Source: Bacilli bacterium
Lineage (GTDB): Bacteria; Bacillota; Bacilli; Bacillales; Amphibacillaceae
Reading direction: 5' to 3'
DNA length: 53,834 nucleotides
Assembly (NCBI GenBank): GCA_012838505.1
Contig: DUPD01000082.1
Location: 1-53,834 of the forward strand
The stretch's first letter is position 1, and each line of letters starts with the position of its first letter. Positions 1 through 9,065 of this stretch are shown here, in pieces. Both the position numbers and the translations under genes were made by a program. Under the pieces are notes generated by a model. It worked only from the letters and a program-made list of their open reading frames with translations. It had not been told where the DNA came from and did not search any database.

Positions 1-394
1 GATAATTTGACTGTTAAAAGCTGATTTTTCAAATATAAGTGTATAGAAAGTATGGAGTCACTAATGAAGATTATCAAAGTCAAACCTAGGTAATCATAGG
101 AAAAATTATATATCAATTTGTGCTTTCTTCTACTTTTAATTTAATCATAATGAAATACCTTAATAAAACCTTCAGCAAAATAAATAGACAGTTTTAGAAG
201 GAATTTAAAACAAATAAAGAAACCGATTGCCTAATAAAATTAATTTATTCACATTGTTTATAACTAGAAATATTGTAAACCATTATTTAAAAGCGACTTA
301 AAAGATACCTTTCTTAACCTAGAATTAAAATCCTGTTTAATGTTAAAATATTGTGAATCTTTTCTCAATAATCTGATTTTTCCTGATTATCTTA
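1..394. other. AT-rich non-coding stretch
   Basis: No reading frame with a ribosome site and no convincing hairpin was found in this AT-rich stretch. It precedes the promoter of the glycine riboswitch transcript. Confidence 0.5.
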
Positions 395-423
395 TTGACG
401 ATTCGGCGAAATACTGTTACGAT
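395..423 (+). promoter_or_regulatory. Sigma-A promoter of the riboswitch/ACT/DUF711 operon
   Basis: A -35 TTGACG at 395-400 is followed, after exactly 17 bp, by a -10 TACGAT at 418-423. Transcription should start near 430, about 50 nt before the glycine aptamer, so the whole aptamer would be in the leader RNA. Confidence 0.7.
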
Positions 424-481
424 TTTTATGATAACTAAAAAGCTGCGATGAAGATTATGGGTGACACTATAATTGGAGCAA

Positions 482-573
482 CTTCTGGAGAGCTCGCTTT
501 GGCGACACCGAAGGATTCACAATCTCAGGTAGAAGGACAGAAGACAACGAAATCGAATTGGATTTTATTGTTG
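482..573 (+). ncRNA. Glycine riboswitch, single aptamer with 3' ghost-aptamer stem
   Basis: The conserved core of the glycine aptamer can be read in order: GGAGAG at 487-492, CCGAAGGA at 508-515, CTCAGG at 524-529 and AAGGACAGA at 533-541. The closing helix P1 is perfect: CTTCTG (482-487) pairs with CAGAAG (538-543). A second stem follows directly (CAAC 545-548 with GTTG 570-573, AATC 551-554 with GATT 561-564) and looks like the ghost aptamer of type-1 singlet glycine riboswitches. An intrinsic terminator lies just downstream, so control is probably by transcription termination. Glycine binding as such is inferred from family consensus. Confidence 0.87.
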
Positions 574-580
574 ACACTGG

Positions 581-608
581 GATGGGAGCTAAAACTCCGA
601 TCTTTTTT
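581..608 (+). terminator. Riboswitch-controlled intrinsic terminator
   Basis: GATGGGAG (581-588) pairs with CTCCGATC (595-602), with one G-G mismatch in an 8-position stem, and TTTTTT follows at 603-608. It lies between the glycine aptamer and the ribosome site of the ACT gene, the usual place for an expression platform. Confidence 0.7.
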
Positions 609-639
609 ATTTTTCAAAAAATATATAGGGGTGAAGAGG

Positions 640-912
640 ATGCAAAAACGTGCAGTCGTAACAGTAGTTGGGAAAGATCAAGTGGGCATTATTGCTCGTG
701 TTACAAATGTGTTAGCGGAATATAACATGAACATCCATGATATTAGTCAAACGATTTTACAAGACTATTTTACGATGATGATGATTGTTAATATTGCAGA
801 GCAAGATCAATTAGAACATGTATTGGCAGCGTTTGAGAAAATTGAAGATGAGATGAATCTGAGCATTAGCATTCAACTTGAAGATGTTTTTCAAGCGATG
901 CATCGGATCTAA
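640..912 (+). CDS. ACT-domain protein, UPF0237 family (90 aa)
   Basis: The protein is a single small ACT domain covering its whole length (beta strand with [15 protein letters not shown], then a helix with [14 protein letters not shown]). ACT domains bind small ligands, often amino acids, and this family is known as UPF0237; no enzymatic part is present. The start is ATG 640, behind AGGGGTG at 627-633. A longer frame to 448 would translate the glycine aptamer and terminator and is not credible. The DUF711 gene starts 14 bp later, a pairing kept in many Firmicutes. With a glycine riboswitch in front, a role as glycine or related amino-acid sensor is a reasonable inference, but no function is established here. 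Confidence 0.85.
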   Translation: MQKRAVVTVVGKDQVGIIARVTNVLAEYNMNIHDISQTILQDYFTMMMIVNIAEQDQLEHVLAAFEKIEDEMNLSISIQLEDVFQAMHRI

Positions 913-926
913 GGGGAGGAATATTA

Positions 927-2288
927 GTGACAATCGCTCATAGTGAAATTCAAGAAACAATCCGGATGGTCGAATTAGAGAGTCTCGATATTCGTACCGT
1001 CACGATGGGAATTAGTTTACGCAATTGTGCGGATAGTAATTTTGAAGTTGTTAAAAAGAAAGTCTATGAAAAAATCGTTGATTATGCAGGTGAGCTGAAA
1101 GCAACCGCTGAACAAGTCGCAAAAGAATATGGGATTCCGATTATTAATAAACGTGTGTCAATTACACCAATTGCAGAGATTTTAGGTGATGCGACTGTTG
1201 CACAAGCTGTTGAGCTTGCACAGGTACTGGATCAGGCAGCTAAAGAAACAGATGTTGATTTTATTGGTGGCTATTCAGCACTTGTTCACAAAGGCATGAC
1301 AAATAGTGATGCAACGTTATTAAATGCAATTCCTCAAGCACTTGCGACAACAGAGCGTGTGTGTAGTTCTGTTTCAATTGGCTCAACGCGTGCAGGAATT
1401 AATATGGATGCCGTTCGTAAACTAGGTGAGATCATTAAGGAAACAGCTGAATTAACGAAGGATAATCAAAGTATTGGTTGTGCAAAATTTGTTGCCTTTT
1501 GTAATCCAGTTGAAGATAATCCATTTATGGCAGGGGCTTTTCATGGTAGTGGTGAAGGTGAGGCTGTATTAAGCGTTGGTGTCAGTGGACCTGGTGTTGT
1601 CCTTAATGCACTAAAACGTTATCCAGATGCAGACTTAGGTGAAGTAGCCGACGTGATTAAGAAAACAGCTTTCAAAATTACTAGAGCTGGTGAATTACTA
1701 GGTCGTGTCGTTGCAGAAAGATTAAAAGTGCCATTTGGAATTATGGATTTATCATTAGCACCAACAAATGCGACCAATGACAGTGTCGCAGAAATTCTTG
1801 AAGAAATCGGTCTTGAAAGTGTTGGTACACATGGAACGATCGCTGCACTTGCATTAATGAATGATGCAGTTAAAAAAGGTGGCGCAATGGCGAGTTCTTA
1901 TGTTGGGGGCTTGAGTGGTGCGTTTATTCCAGTTAGTGAGGATAACGGGATGATTCGTGGGATTGAAGATGGCTCACTGACACTCGATAAACTTGAAGCA
2001 ATGACTTGTGTCTGTTCTGTTGGGCTCGATATGATCGCTTTATCAGGTGATGCAACACCAGAAACATTATCAGCCATCATTGCTGATGAAGCCGCAATTG
2101 GCATGATCAACAAAAAAACAACCGCCGTTAGAGTGATTCCGGTGATTGGAAAAGCAGAAGGTGAAATCGTCGAATTCGGTGGCCTCCTCGGACGCGCACC
2201 AATCATCGGCGTTAAACCATTCAGCTCAGAAAAAATGATCAAACGAGGCGGAAGAATCCCCGCCCCACTACAATCAATGATTAATTAA
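927..2288 (+). CDS. UPF0210/DUF711 (PFL-like) family protein (453 aa)
   Basis: Full-length member of the UPF0210 (DUF711) family, soluble, with the typical start [19 protein letters not shown] and the Gly-rich segments [19 protein letters not shown] and [17 protein letters not shown]. The family is distantly related to pyruvate formate-lyase-type folds; no glycyl-radical motif can be pointed to and the reaction is unknown. The start is GTG 927 behind GGGGAGG at 915-921. It is the second gene of the operon with the ACT protein, so both are under the glycine riboswitch. A strong terminator follows the stop. Confidence 0.88.
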   Translation: MTIAHSEIQETIRMVELESLDIRTVTMGISLRNCADSNFEVVKKKVYEKIVDYAGELKATAEQVAKEYGIPIINKRVSITPIAEILGDATVAQAVELAQVLDQAAKETDVDFIGGYSALVHKGMTNSDATLLNAIPQALATTERVCSSVSIGSTRAGINMDAVRKLGEIIKETAELTKDNQSIGCAKFVAFCNPVEDNPFMAGAFHGSGEGEAVLSVGVSGPGVVLNALKRYPDADLGEVADVIKKTAFKITRAGELLGRVVAERLKVPFGIMDLSLAPTNATNDSVAEILEEIGLESVGTHGTIAALALMNDAVKKGGAMASSYVGGLSGAFIPVSEDNGMIRGIEDGSLTLDKLEAMTCVCSVGLDMIALSGDATPETLSAIIADEAAIGMINKKTTAVRVIPVIGKAEGEIVEFGGLLGRAPIIGVKPFSSEKMIKRGGRIPAPLQSMIN

Positions 2289-2293
2289 AGAAA

Positions 2294-2328
2294 AAGCATC
2301 AATCGAGGTTACGATTGATGCTTTTTTT
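2294..2328 (+). terminator. Terminator after the DUF711 gene
   Basis: AAGCATCAATCG (2294-2305) pairs perfectly with CGATTGATGCTT (2312-2323), followed by a T run to 2328. The A run on the left means it may also serve the convergent RDD gene, whose stop codon lies inside the T run. Confidence 0.9.
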
Positions 2329-3124
2329 AATAACTCCACTCATCTTTCAAATTAAGGTACAGCACAAACAAGATTTGCTCCACTTCTCTCGTGCGACCAA
2401 TATTTGTATCAATCCCAAGCTTCGGCAGAATAATCTCAGCAACTTTACGCGTCATATGGTCTCTCTCATAGTCAGGTAAAGTTAAGTATCGCTTACAATA
2501 CGTTTCAACAAGCTGAAAGTCTTTTTCCTGCAATTGACTCAGTAAAAAGCTATCGAACACATAATCATCTTCCGTCCAACCATTCATCCGCAACACTTTA
2601 CCAATCGGATCATGCCTACTTGGCTTCCTTTTCCTCTCCCGATCATGAACAACAATAGTCCCCGCCGTTAAATCACCGAGCCGTTTGTTTTCCGCGTGAA
2701 AAAATATTAGCAAAATCCCAATTAAATAACTCGTTGGGAGCTCATCAACAATCCGCATCAGATTACGAATAATACTTGATAGCAATGTCAGACGATGACC
2801 ATTATCTTTCATGACACGAATACCAATGATTTTTTTCCCGATCGTCTTTCCATTCCAAAAAAACTCAAACAAGACAAAATAACTCCACCCAATCGCAAAT
2901 ACGAGCAGTACAGCTCCTGCTAACACCCAAAGGAAGAGCTGATCAAAATTAGCGGTAATGAGCTGTGATTCAAAAATGAAAAATAGACCAATAAAAATCA
3001 AAAAATAGACTAATCCAATTATAAATTGGTCGATCATAAAGGCAATTGCTCGACTCCCTAAACCAGCGTAACTATACCTTACTGTTACATGTTCTGGTGT
3101 TTTAATTTCAGATTGTTCTAACAT
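2327..3124 (-). CDS. RDD family membrane protein (265 aa)
   Basis: The N-terminal 150 residues form an RDD domain: the first helix contains GSRAIAFMIDQFII with the Arg and Asp that name the family, two more hydrophobic segments follow, and the third conserved part is NGKTIGKKIIGIRVM. The last 100 residues are soluble. RDD proteins are membrane proteins of mostly unknown role. Start ATG 3124 has AGAGAGGAA upstream. It is divergent from the SpoIIM-like gene; in many genomes RDD and SpoIIM-like genes belong to the MoxR/DUF58 cluster that occupies the next 5 kb. Confidence 0.85.
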   Translation of the reverse strand: MLEQSEIKTPEHVTVRYSYAGLGSRAIAFMIDQFIIGLVYFLIFIGLFFIFESQLITANFDQLFLWVLAGAVLLVFAIGWSYFVLFEFFWNGKTIGKKIIGIRVMKDNGHRLTLLSSIIRNLMRIVDELPTSYLIGILLIFFHAENKRLGDLTAGTIVVHDRERKRKPSRHDPIGKVLRMNGWTEDDYVFDSFLLSQLQEKDFQLVETYCKRYLTLPDYERDHMTRKVAEIILPKLGIDTNIGRTREVEQILFVLYLNLKDEWSY

Positions 3125-3207
3125 ATTTCAATTCCTCTCTGTTATTAACCTTTAAAAATGGTATACTGTTGTTAACCATAATTTACAAGCAAAAGGTGGC
3201 TCTATTA

Positions 3208-4179
3208 ATGAACTTAAAAACATTTATTCAACAAAATCGACAAGACTGGCAACAGCTTGAAGACATGATCACTCAATTTAATAAAAATCGCGCCAAACCT
3301 ACGAACCAAAACATTGAAAAATTTGATCATCTTTATCAAAAAACAGCTCAAAATCTATCATATAGCCAAACATTTTTTCCTGATTCAGATGTAACAACTC
3401 ACCTGAATCGGCTCGTTAGTCATGCACATAATATTATTTATCGAACAGAAAACTCATCATGGAAACAACTAAAGAGCTTCTTACTTGAAAAGTTTGTCGG
3501 GCTATTTCTTGAACAATGGCGTGCTGTTCTAGTTGCTACACTGTTATTTATTTTTGGTGGCCTAATCGGCTTTATCATTGTTAGTCAAAATCCGCTCCAT
3601 TTGGACGTGCTCCTACCTGATACAATGGCAAATATTTTAAGTCCAGACGATCTTGCATCAAATGCTCAAGCTGATCAAGTCGATGGAGCGACATTCTCAG
3701 TAATGATTATGACAAATAATATTCAAGTTGCCATCCTCGCGTTTGCAGGTGGAATTACGTTTGGAATCTTAACCGTCTATATTATGATTTACAACGGACT
3801 CATTGTCGGTGCACTTGCCGGCTTATTTTGGCACTCTGGTAGCTCTTACGTCTTTTGGGCATATATTGTTCCACACGGTGTAATTGAGCTTCTAGCCATA
3901 TTTATAGCCGGTGGTGCAGGTTTACTGATGGGCTACAAACTGTTAGTCCCCGGACAACTGAAGCGATCCGTTCAACTCAAACATTACGCGCTAAGATCGG
4001 TTCAGTTGCTGCTCGGGACAATCCCATTACTTGTGATTGCAGGGATCATCGAAGGCTTTATTACACCTGCTGATCTTTCACTTGAAACAAAATATCTCGT
4101 CGCTTTCATTACATTATTCGGTTTTATCGGTTATCTACTCTATGGACGTTTCCGTCAATTAAAGCAAGCCACGGTTTAA
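3208..4179 (+). CDS. SpoIIM/DUF95-like membrane protein (323 aa)
   Basis: After a soluble helical N-terminus of about 100 residues come five to six membrane segments, including GGITFGILTVYIMIYNG and the family-typical PHGVIELLAIFIAGGAGL. This pattern marks the stage II sporulation protein M (DUF95) superfamily, where members outside sporulation sit in MoxR/DUF58 clusters. ATG 3208 behind AAAGGTGG (3192-3199) is preferred over an in-frame start at 3169, which would lie only two bases behind a likely -10 (TATACT 3162-3167). The 3' end overlaps the convergent DUF58 gene by 21 bp. Sporulation itself is not implied. Confidence 0.82.
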   Translation: MNLKTFIQQNRQDWQQLEDMITQFNKNRAKPTNQNIEKFDHLYQKTAQNLSYSQTFFPDSDVTTHLNRLVSHAHNIIYRTENSSWKQLKSFLLEKFVGLFLEQWRAVLVATLLFIFGGLIGFIIVSQNPLHLDVLLPDTMANILSPDDLASNAQADQVDGATFSVMIMTNNIQVAILAFAGGITFGILTVYIMIYNGLIVGALAGLFWHSGSSYVFWAYIVPHGVIELLAIFIAGGAGLLMGYKLLVPGQLKRSVQLKHYALRSVQLLLGTIPLLVIAGIIEGFITPADLSLETKYLVAFITLFGFIGYLLYGRFRQLKQATV

Positions 4180-5517
4180 GCGATCGATATAGTAAGAGAT
4201 TGTTGTCACCGCTAAATCATCAGACTTGGTCTCGATTAGATCGAGGCCAAGATTCTGCCATTTGATCATTTCTCTAAGGTTCCAGAGCTCAATTTGTTGT
4301 GCAACAGTTTTCCGCATCGCCCGATTAACCGTCGTCGGCTCTAATTCGACATTGAGCTGCTTCCACTCGTCTTTAATGCCTATTCCTAAAAACAAATGTT
4401 TTTTCTTCAACTGTTTAATAAAGAACAATGATTGCTGATCTAAGAAAAACTGATTAATGTCGCTAAACAAAATCACCATGCTCCGTTTTTGTTGTTCTGT
4501 TCGGATAAATTGAAAAGCAGCAACATAGTTCGATTCATTTGCCTCAACTCGTAATGAATAAATCGCCTGTAAAATTGTTTGTAAATGAGCTAAACCTTTT
4601 TCCGCTGGGACATAGACGTTAATGTCCTTAGCAAAAGCAATCACGGAGACGTAATCCCCATTGTCTAATGCTGCCGTCGCAACTGTTAAGGCCGCTTCAA
4701 TACTTCTTTCTAACCGATTCCCCTTGTCTAATTCAACACCCATCATTCGACCACAATCGATCATAATAATAATTTGCTTCCCATGCTCTGGTTCATATTC
4801 ATTGACCATCACTTCGTTTAACTTTGCTGATTGATGCCAATTAATTTTTCGTGGATCATCACCAACAACGTATTGTCGCACTTTGGCAAATTCACCTAAA
4901 CCAGTCCCCTGCTTCCGAATTTTCGATCCTTCATGAAGCAAATACTTTTGCGCACTTGTTAAATAGTCACGTGATTCAGCCAGATTAGGAATCACTTTAA
5001 TTGTATCCTCAAGATCAAATGTGATCTGTTTTTGCCATAGACCTAACTTGCTTTGATAACGAAGGTAGATTTTTTTTAGCAAAAATAAACCCCGCTCACT
5101 CGCTTGGATTGGCTGATCAATCGTTAACTGCTGATTTGCCAAAAGCTCCGTCAGATCAGGTCTTTTCGTCTCGATTGACCCTGGTAAATCATCGAGCCAT
5201 TTAATCTCTGCCTGCTTGTCACTTCGATTCGTCACAATTAGGCTGATCTGCTCTCGTTGATGGCGCTCAACCTGCTCAGGAATGACACGCTCAATCTCAA
5301 GCTCCTTCCGATTCGGCGAGCGTAATAAATCAAGCAAGCTCAGTAACAAGACACTCACGATCACGCTAGCAAAAATAATCAAATCAAACCGAAAAAAACT
5401 AATTACAAATAAAATCAAACCAAGACCACTAATTAAATAAATTAAGCGCTTCGTCGGGACAATCCCTCTATCTTGGAACAGGAATCGTGCCCACAATCGA
5501 CGCAATGATGTCGTCAA
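4159..5517 (-). CDS. DUF58 domain protein, MoxR partner (452 aa)
   Basis: Two membrane segments near residues 25-60 (LIYLISGLGLILFVISFF, LIIFASVIVSVLLLSLL) are followed by a soluble region with the DUF58 core: GEFAKVRQYVVGDDPRKINW and a von Willebrand A-like part starting IIIMIDCGRMM. DUF58 proteins almost always accompany MoxR ATPases, and the best known ones are B. subtilis YeaD relatives of unknown role. TTG 5517 is the likely start: GGAGGGG (5525-5531 on the minus strand) sits 7 nt before it, while an upstream ATG at 5541 has no ribosome site. The gene overlaps the end of moxR by 50 nt, suggesting translational coupling. Confidence 0.85.
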   Translation of the reverse strand: MTTSLRRLWARFLFQDRGIVPTKRLIYLISGLGLILFVISFFRFDLIIFASVIVSVLLLSLLDLLRSPNRKELEIERVIPEQVERHQREQISLIVTNRSDKQAEIKWLDDLPGSIETKRPDLTELLANQQLTIDQPIQASERGLFLLKKIYLRYQSKLGLWQKQITFDLEDTIKVIPNLAESRDYLTSAQKYLLHEGSKIRKQGTGLGEFAKVRQYVVGDDPRKINWHQSAKLNEVMVNEYEPEHGKQIIIMIDCGRMMGVELDKGNRLERSIEAALTVATAALDNGDYVSVIAFAKDINVYVPAEKGLAHLQTILQAIYSLRVEANESNYVAAFQFIRTEQQKRSMVILFSDINQFFLDQQSLFFIKQLKKKHLFLGIGIKDEWKQLNVELEPTTVNRAMRKTVAQQIELWNLREMIKWQNLGLDLIETKSDDLAVTTISYYIDRLNRGLL

Positions 5518-6397
5518 GATTCGTCCCCTCCACTTCTGCATAAGGAGATAATTGAATCCGGTGACGGAGACACGGACGAATAACTTGCTTCACATCATCT
5601 GGTGTCACATAATCACGACCAGCCACATATGCCCATGCTTGTGCCGTTTTAGCAATCGCAATTGCAGCCCGAGTACTCGCACCATATTGTACAGCCTCTT
5701 GCTCTCTCGTTTTTCTGACGATCTCAACGATGTATTGCTTGACCGAATCTTTAATCGCAACAGCTTTAACCGCACGTTTAATTTGATTCAGTTCCTCTTC
5801 AGTTAATAATGAAGCAGGCGCATCATCAGCCATCGCTTCAGTTAACACATTTGTTAACACTTGCGTCTCCGCCTCTAAATCAGGAAAATCAATCAACAAC
5901 TTCATCATAAACCGATCTTGTTGAGCCTCTGGTAACGGATATGTCCCCTCATACTCAATCGGGTTTTGCGTCGCCGCCACAAAAAACAAATCCGCCAATT
6001 TAAACGTTTCACCCTGAATCGTCACTTGCTTTTCTTCCATCGCTTCAAGCAATGCCGCCTGCGTTTTCGCTGGTGTTCGGTTAATTTCATCAGCCAACAA
6101 AACATTGGTAAAAACAGGCCCCTTTAACGTCTCGAATTGACTTTCCTTCATATTGAAAATTTTACTCCCAGTAATATCACTCGGTAACAAATCTGGTGTA
6201 AACTGAATCCTGTTAAAAACTCCCCCAACAAGTGTCGCTAATGTTTTAACCATCTGTGTCTTACCCGTTCCAGGTACCCCTTCAATTAACACATGTCCAT
6301 CAGCTAATAACACCGTTAATAAGTAACTTAAATTTTCCTCTTGACCAATTATTTTTGCTTGATATTGCTCCATTAGATCAACTAATTTCTCTCTCAT
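5468..6397 (-). CDS. MoxR family AAA+ ATPase (309 aa)
   Basis: Walker A GVPGTGKT lies at about residues 40-47 and Walker B LLADEINR near 103-110; sensor 1 (AATQNP) and the arginine-rich EAQQDRFMMK follow, then the AAA lid. The length of about 310 residues is normal for MoxR proteins, which are thought to act as chaperone-like ATPases on a VWA-domain partner, here most likely the DUF58 protein next to it. Start ATG 6397 overlaps the stop of the DUF4350 gene by 4 bp, with GGTGGAGG upstream. It is the fourth gene of a five-gene minus-strand operon. Confidence 0.92.
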   Translation of the reverse strand: MREKLVDLMEQYQAKIIGQEENLSYLLTVLLADGHVLIEGVPGTGKTQMVKTLATLVGGVFNRIQFTPDLLPSDITGSKIFNMKESQFETLKGPVFTNVLLADEINRTPAKTQAALLEAMEEKQVTIQGETFKLADLFFVAATQNPIEYEGTYPLPEAQQDRFMMKLLIDFPDLEAETQVLTNVLTEAMADDAPASLLTEEELNQIKRAVKAVAIKDSVKQYIVEIVRKTREQEAVQYGASTRAAIAIAKTAQAWAYVAGRDYVTPDDVKQVIRPCLRHRIQLSPYAEVEGTNLDDIIASIVGTIPVPR

Positions 6398-7524
6398 TTT
6401 GCCTCCACCTCTCTCCGAACCTGATCAATTCGGTTTGACCATTCTAAAAATTCTTGTTTATTAACACGACCTGAGTTAAGCATTGCTTCTAACTGGTCGA
6501 TAAATGCTCGAATCGACTTGTCTGTCTGTTTGACCAATAACCGTTCCAAAGCCTGTTGATAATCTTGCTTTGACGCTGTCACTGGTATACCCGTCCGTTC
6601 GAAAATAGCAAACTTCAAGTAGTCCACTTGTGTCGTTAATCCTTCATGATAGTTCTGACCTTTAATTTGCCAATTCGCTAATGCCCGAATCCGCTCATCT
6701 CCAAACCGAACGTCCTGCTCCCGCAAACCACGAGCCGGACCATAACGCTTTCCTTTGAGCCAAATAAATAATAGTCCGATTGTAAGCGAAATTAAGCTAA
6801 ATAGGATGATTGGATCTGGTGTCACATCGAGCACTGATAAGCTCGTCTCTGCTAAATAATGATACGTTTCAAAATAGATCTGCTGATAGTTTGATAGATC
6901 AAATCGATCTGCAATCAGTGCTAAATGATCATTTTCTAAAATAAGTTGATTAGAAAACCAACTCGGTTCAATGATTTGGATCATCTCTCCCGCACCATAA
7001 GACTGGCTGAGTGCGATCACCCCATAGTCATCAGAAATTAACACGCGATCATTCGCTTCTGGTAGTAACCGTAACCAAGAATTCAAACGAGCTTGATACG
7101 TTTGATCATTTACAGTTACCGTACTTTCATCATCAATTAAGTCAATTGGTGAAATTTTCAGATCAAATAGGTCTGTCGCTTGATCAGTTATCAAAAATAA
7201 GGTTCCACCTGATTGAACATAAGCAAGATAATCTTCGACTAAGCTTTGTTCCATTAACAGAGGTGGATTAAATAAGAAAGTTGCAGTTTCTGTCCCGTAA
7301 TCTAGCTGTTTCGGATGTTGAGTAAATCGTTCAACTGGATAGTTAAGCTCAGCTAATGATTGATAAAATCCTTTCGTTCCGTCTGGAGCAGGTGAATCGA
7401 CCCGATAAGCCGGATATTCCTCAAGCGCGGGCTCTGTTAAATAGTAACTCGCAACAATTAGTAAGCTAAATAAACCGAGGAATAAAATAATTGCTCTTTT
7501 TTCTTTAATAAATGTCACGATCAT
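6394..7524 (-). CDS. DUF4350 domain membrane protein (376 aa)
   Basis: There is one membrane segment at residues 10-30 (AIILFLGLFSLLIVASYYL), an extracellular-looking domain of the DUF4350 type (PDGTKGFYQSLAEL, then FLFNPPLLMEQSLVEDYLAYVQSGGTLFLITDQ), and a second membrane helix near 240-258 followed by a cytoplasmic tail. DUF4350 resembles a glutamine-amidotransferase-like fold without known activity. ATG 7524 has AGGAGG upstream and overlaps the DUF4129 stop as ATGA. Its genes usually travel with MoxR and DUF4129; a role at the cell surface or in membrane-complex assembly is inference. Confidence 0.8.
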   Translation of the reverse strand: MIVTFIKEKRAIILFLGLFSLLIVASYYLTEPALEEYPAYRVDSPAPDGTKGFYQSLAELNYPVERFTQHPKQLDYGTETATFLFNPPLLMEQSLVEDYLAYVQSGGTLFLITDQATDLFDLKISPIDLIDDESTVTVNDQTYQARLNSWLRLLPEANDRVLISDDYGVIALSQSYGAGEMIQIIEPSWFSNQLILENDHLALIADRFDLSNYQQIYFETYHYLAETSLSVLDVTPDPIILFSLISLTIGLLFIWLKGKRYGPARGLREQDVRFGDERIRALANWQIKGQNYHEGLTTQVDYLKFAIFERTGIPVTASKQDYQQALERLLVKQTDKSIRAFIDQLEAMLNSGRVNKQEFLEWSNRIDQVRREVEAK

Positions 7525-8135
7525 TTCATTCCTCCTGCACGTCTAACATATTGCAGATAATCATCTCGCTCAACTTGTTTATTCCCATAAGTAACTGCTT
7601 CAAAATAAACAGCTAATTGATAAAATGATTCTGCTTGATCTTTCTTCAATCGCTTAATTTCCTGATAATAATCCCAATTCGTTTTCCAGCGCTCTTTATT
7701 TAACCACTGCTTTTGATCCAACTCAAATAATAAAATTAAGAAGCGAAACCGAACAGCTGCTTGATAATTATCGTTAGCCTCAGCTTCTTCGAGCGAACGC
7801 TGATAATCTTGGAGTGATTGAGCATTGATTGTCAACCCTTTTAATGGTTGGTCACGCTTTAAGCGCTGACGTCGTTGCCAATTTTTCAACAAATAGATTG
7901 CTAGTGAAGCAACAACAATCGCCATCACAATAAATAGAATTGCAACGATTAAATCACCCGTTGCACTTGAAGGCGTTAACCCATTAAACCATTGATAAAT
8001 CAGATCCAAGACCCATTCTTTAACAAAGTCCCAAATCCGTTGCAAAATATTGCGATTGTCTTGATAGTAGGCTTGATATTCATGCTCACTCAAAATTTGA
8101 TCGAGCGTCGTGCGCCAACTTTCAACCTGATTCAT
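7521..8135 (-). CDS. DUF4129 domain membrane protein (204 aa)
   Basis: A short cytosolic or extracellular N-terminus is followed by one membrane helix near residues 60-84 (LIVAILFIVMAIVVASL), then a Lys/Arg-rich stretch and a helical C-terminal DUF4129 domain (YQAAVRFRFLILLFELDQ, NWDYYQEI, AVYFEAVTYG). In B. subtilis and Actinobacteria this domain is often fused to a transglutaminase-like protein or stands alone beside MoxR and DUF58. ATG 8135 is preceded by AGGTGGGG. It overlaps the DUF4350 start by 4 bp, so translation is probably coupled. Confidence 0.8.
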   Translation of the reverse strand: MNQVESWRTTLDQILSEHEYQAYYQDNRNILQRIWDFVKEWVLDLIYQWFNGLTPSSATGDLIVAILFIVMAIVVASLAIYLLKNWQRRQRLKRDQPLKGLTINAQSLQDYQRSLEEAEANDNYQAAVRFRFLILLFELDQKQWLNKERWKTNWDYYQEIKRLKKDQAESFYQLAVYFEAVTYGNKQVERDDYLQYVRRAGGMK

Positions 8136-8168
8136 TTATTCCCCACCTATCATCCGATACTTAAGTTT

Positions 8169-9065
8169 TTATTGGTACGCATCAATCATCTCTTTTAAAT
8201 CACTACCTGTTTGACGCACTTCTAAATCAAAGTAAATGACGGCGATCCCAACAGTCGTGATCATTGATGTAAACACACTGACGACATTAAGAATCGTTGT
8301 ATAAAGCACACTCATACCTAAAAACAATGATAAGAATTCAACTGCTGAACCGATAAACATTGAGATTAGAAATAAAGTAATATAAAGGCCAAATGTAATC
8401 CACGTTCGACCTCTCGTTAAACGGAAGCTTGCAGATATTCCTGGCGCTTCATCAAATAGAGTAATCGGGAAATAGAAACTCCAACGAAAAACGAGAAGCA
8501 AAATACCTAAAAGAGCAGCTAATAGAACAAAAATGAGTACAATCCCCGCTAAAATACCACCCATTCCAAAACTAAGCCCAATGAGAGCAACAAGAATCGC
8601 CATCGGGATCACAATTACAAAAAAGGCAATAATCCCAAATAAAATGCTGCTCCCGAGTAATGGCCAGAACCGTGAAAACGATTCACCAACAACTGCTTTA
8701 AGCTCATAGTCTTGTTGATCCTTAATCTTTTTAACGATTAAAAAAACAACAGCCGTTGCGATCGGATAGACAAACAGACTAACTAACATAACAATAAAAT
8801 TGCCAGATAATTCGGTTGTATTAAAGAGCTGATCATTATTTACAGTGTATGTATTGATAAACTGTTCAATAAAGTTTTCGCCCGGAGCTAGATCACGAAT
8901 TAATCCTCTCCCAGCCACAATTTGAACGAGCACCTGAATAATAATCACCGGGCTATTAATAGCTAATAAGAGTAAAAATAGTTTCGCAAAGTGATCTTTA
9001 ATAATCCTAAACGTCAAATCCAATATTTCTCCAAACTGCTTAGGTCTTGAAAATACTTTTTCCAT
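8169..9065 (-). CDS. Multi-pass membrane protein heading the MoxR operon (298 aa)
   Basis: About six membrane segments, among them NFIVMLVSLFVYPIATAVVFLIV and ILAGIVLIFVLLAALLGILLL. The start FSRPKQFGEILDLTFRIIKDHFAKLF is typical of the membrane domain also found in glycerophosphodiester phosphodiesterases (YciC-like), without an enzymatic part. A family member often precedes DUF4129/DUF4350/MoxR/DUF58 genes. ATG 9065 follows AAAGGAGAG. The next gene starts 34 bp downstream, so it is the first gene of the operon. The function is unknown. Confidence 0.75.
   Translation of the reverse strand: MEKVFSRPKQFGEILDLTFRIIKDHFAKLFLLLLAINSPVIIIQVLVQIVAGRGLIRDLAPGENFIEQFINTYTVNNDQLFNTTELSGNFIVMLVSLFVYPIATAVVFLIVKKIKDQQDYELKAVVGESFSRFWPLLGSSILFGIIAFFVIVIPMAILVALIGLSFGMGGILAGIVLIFVLLAALLGILLLVFRWSFYFPITLFDEAPGISASFRLTRGRTWITFGLYITLFLISMFIGSAVEFLSLFLGMSVLYTTILNVVSVFTSMITTVGIAVIYFDLEVRQTGSDLKEMIDAYQ

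Noticed and set aside
448-639. N-terminal extension of the ACT-domain gene
   Set aside because: It would translate the glycine aptamer and its terminator; ATG 640 has its own ribosome site.
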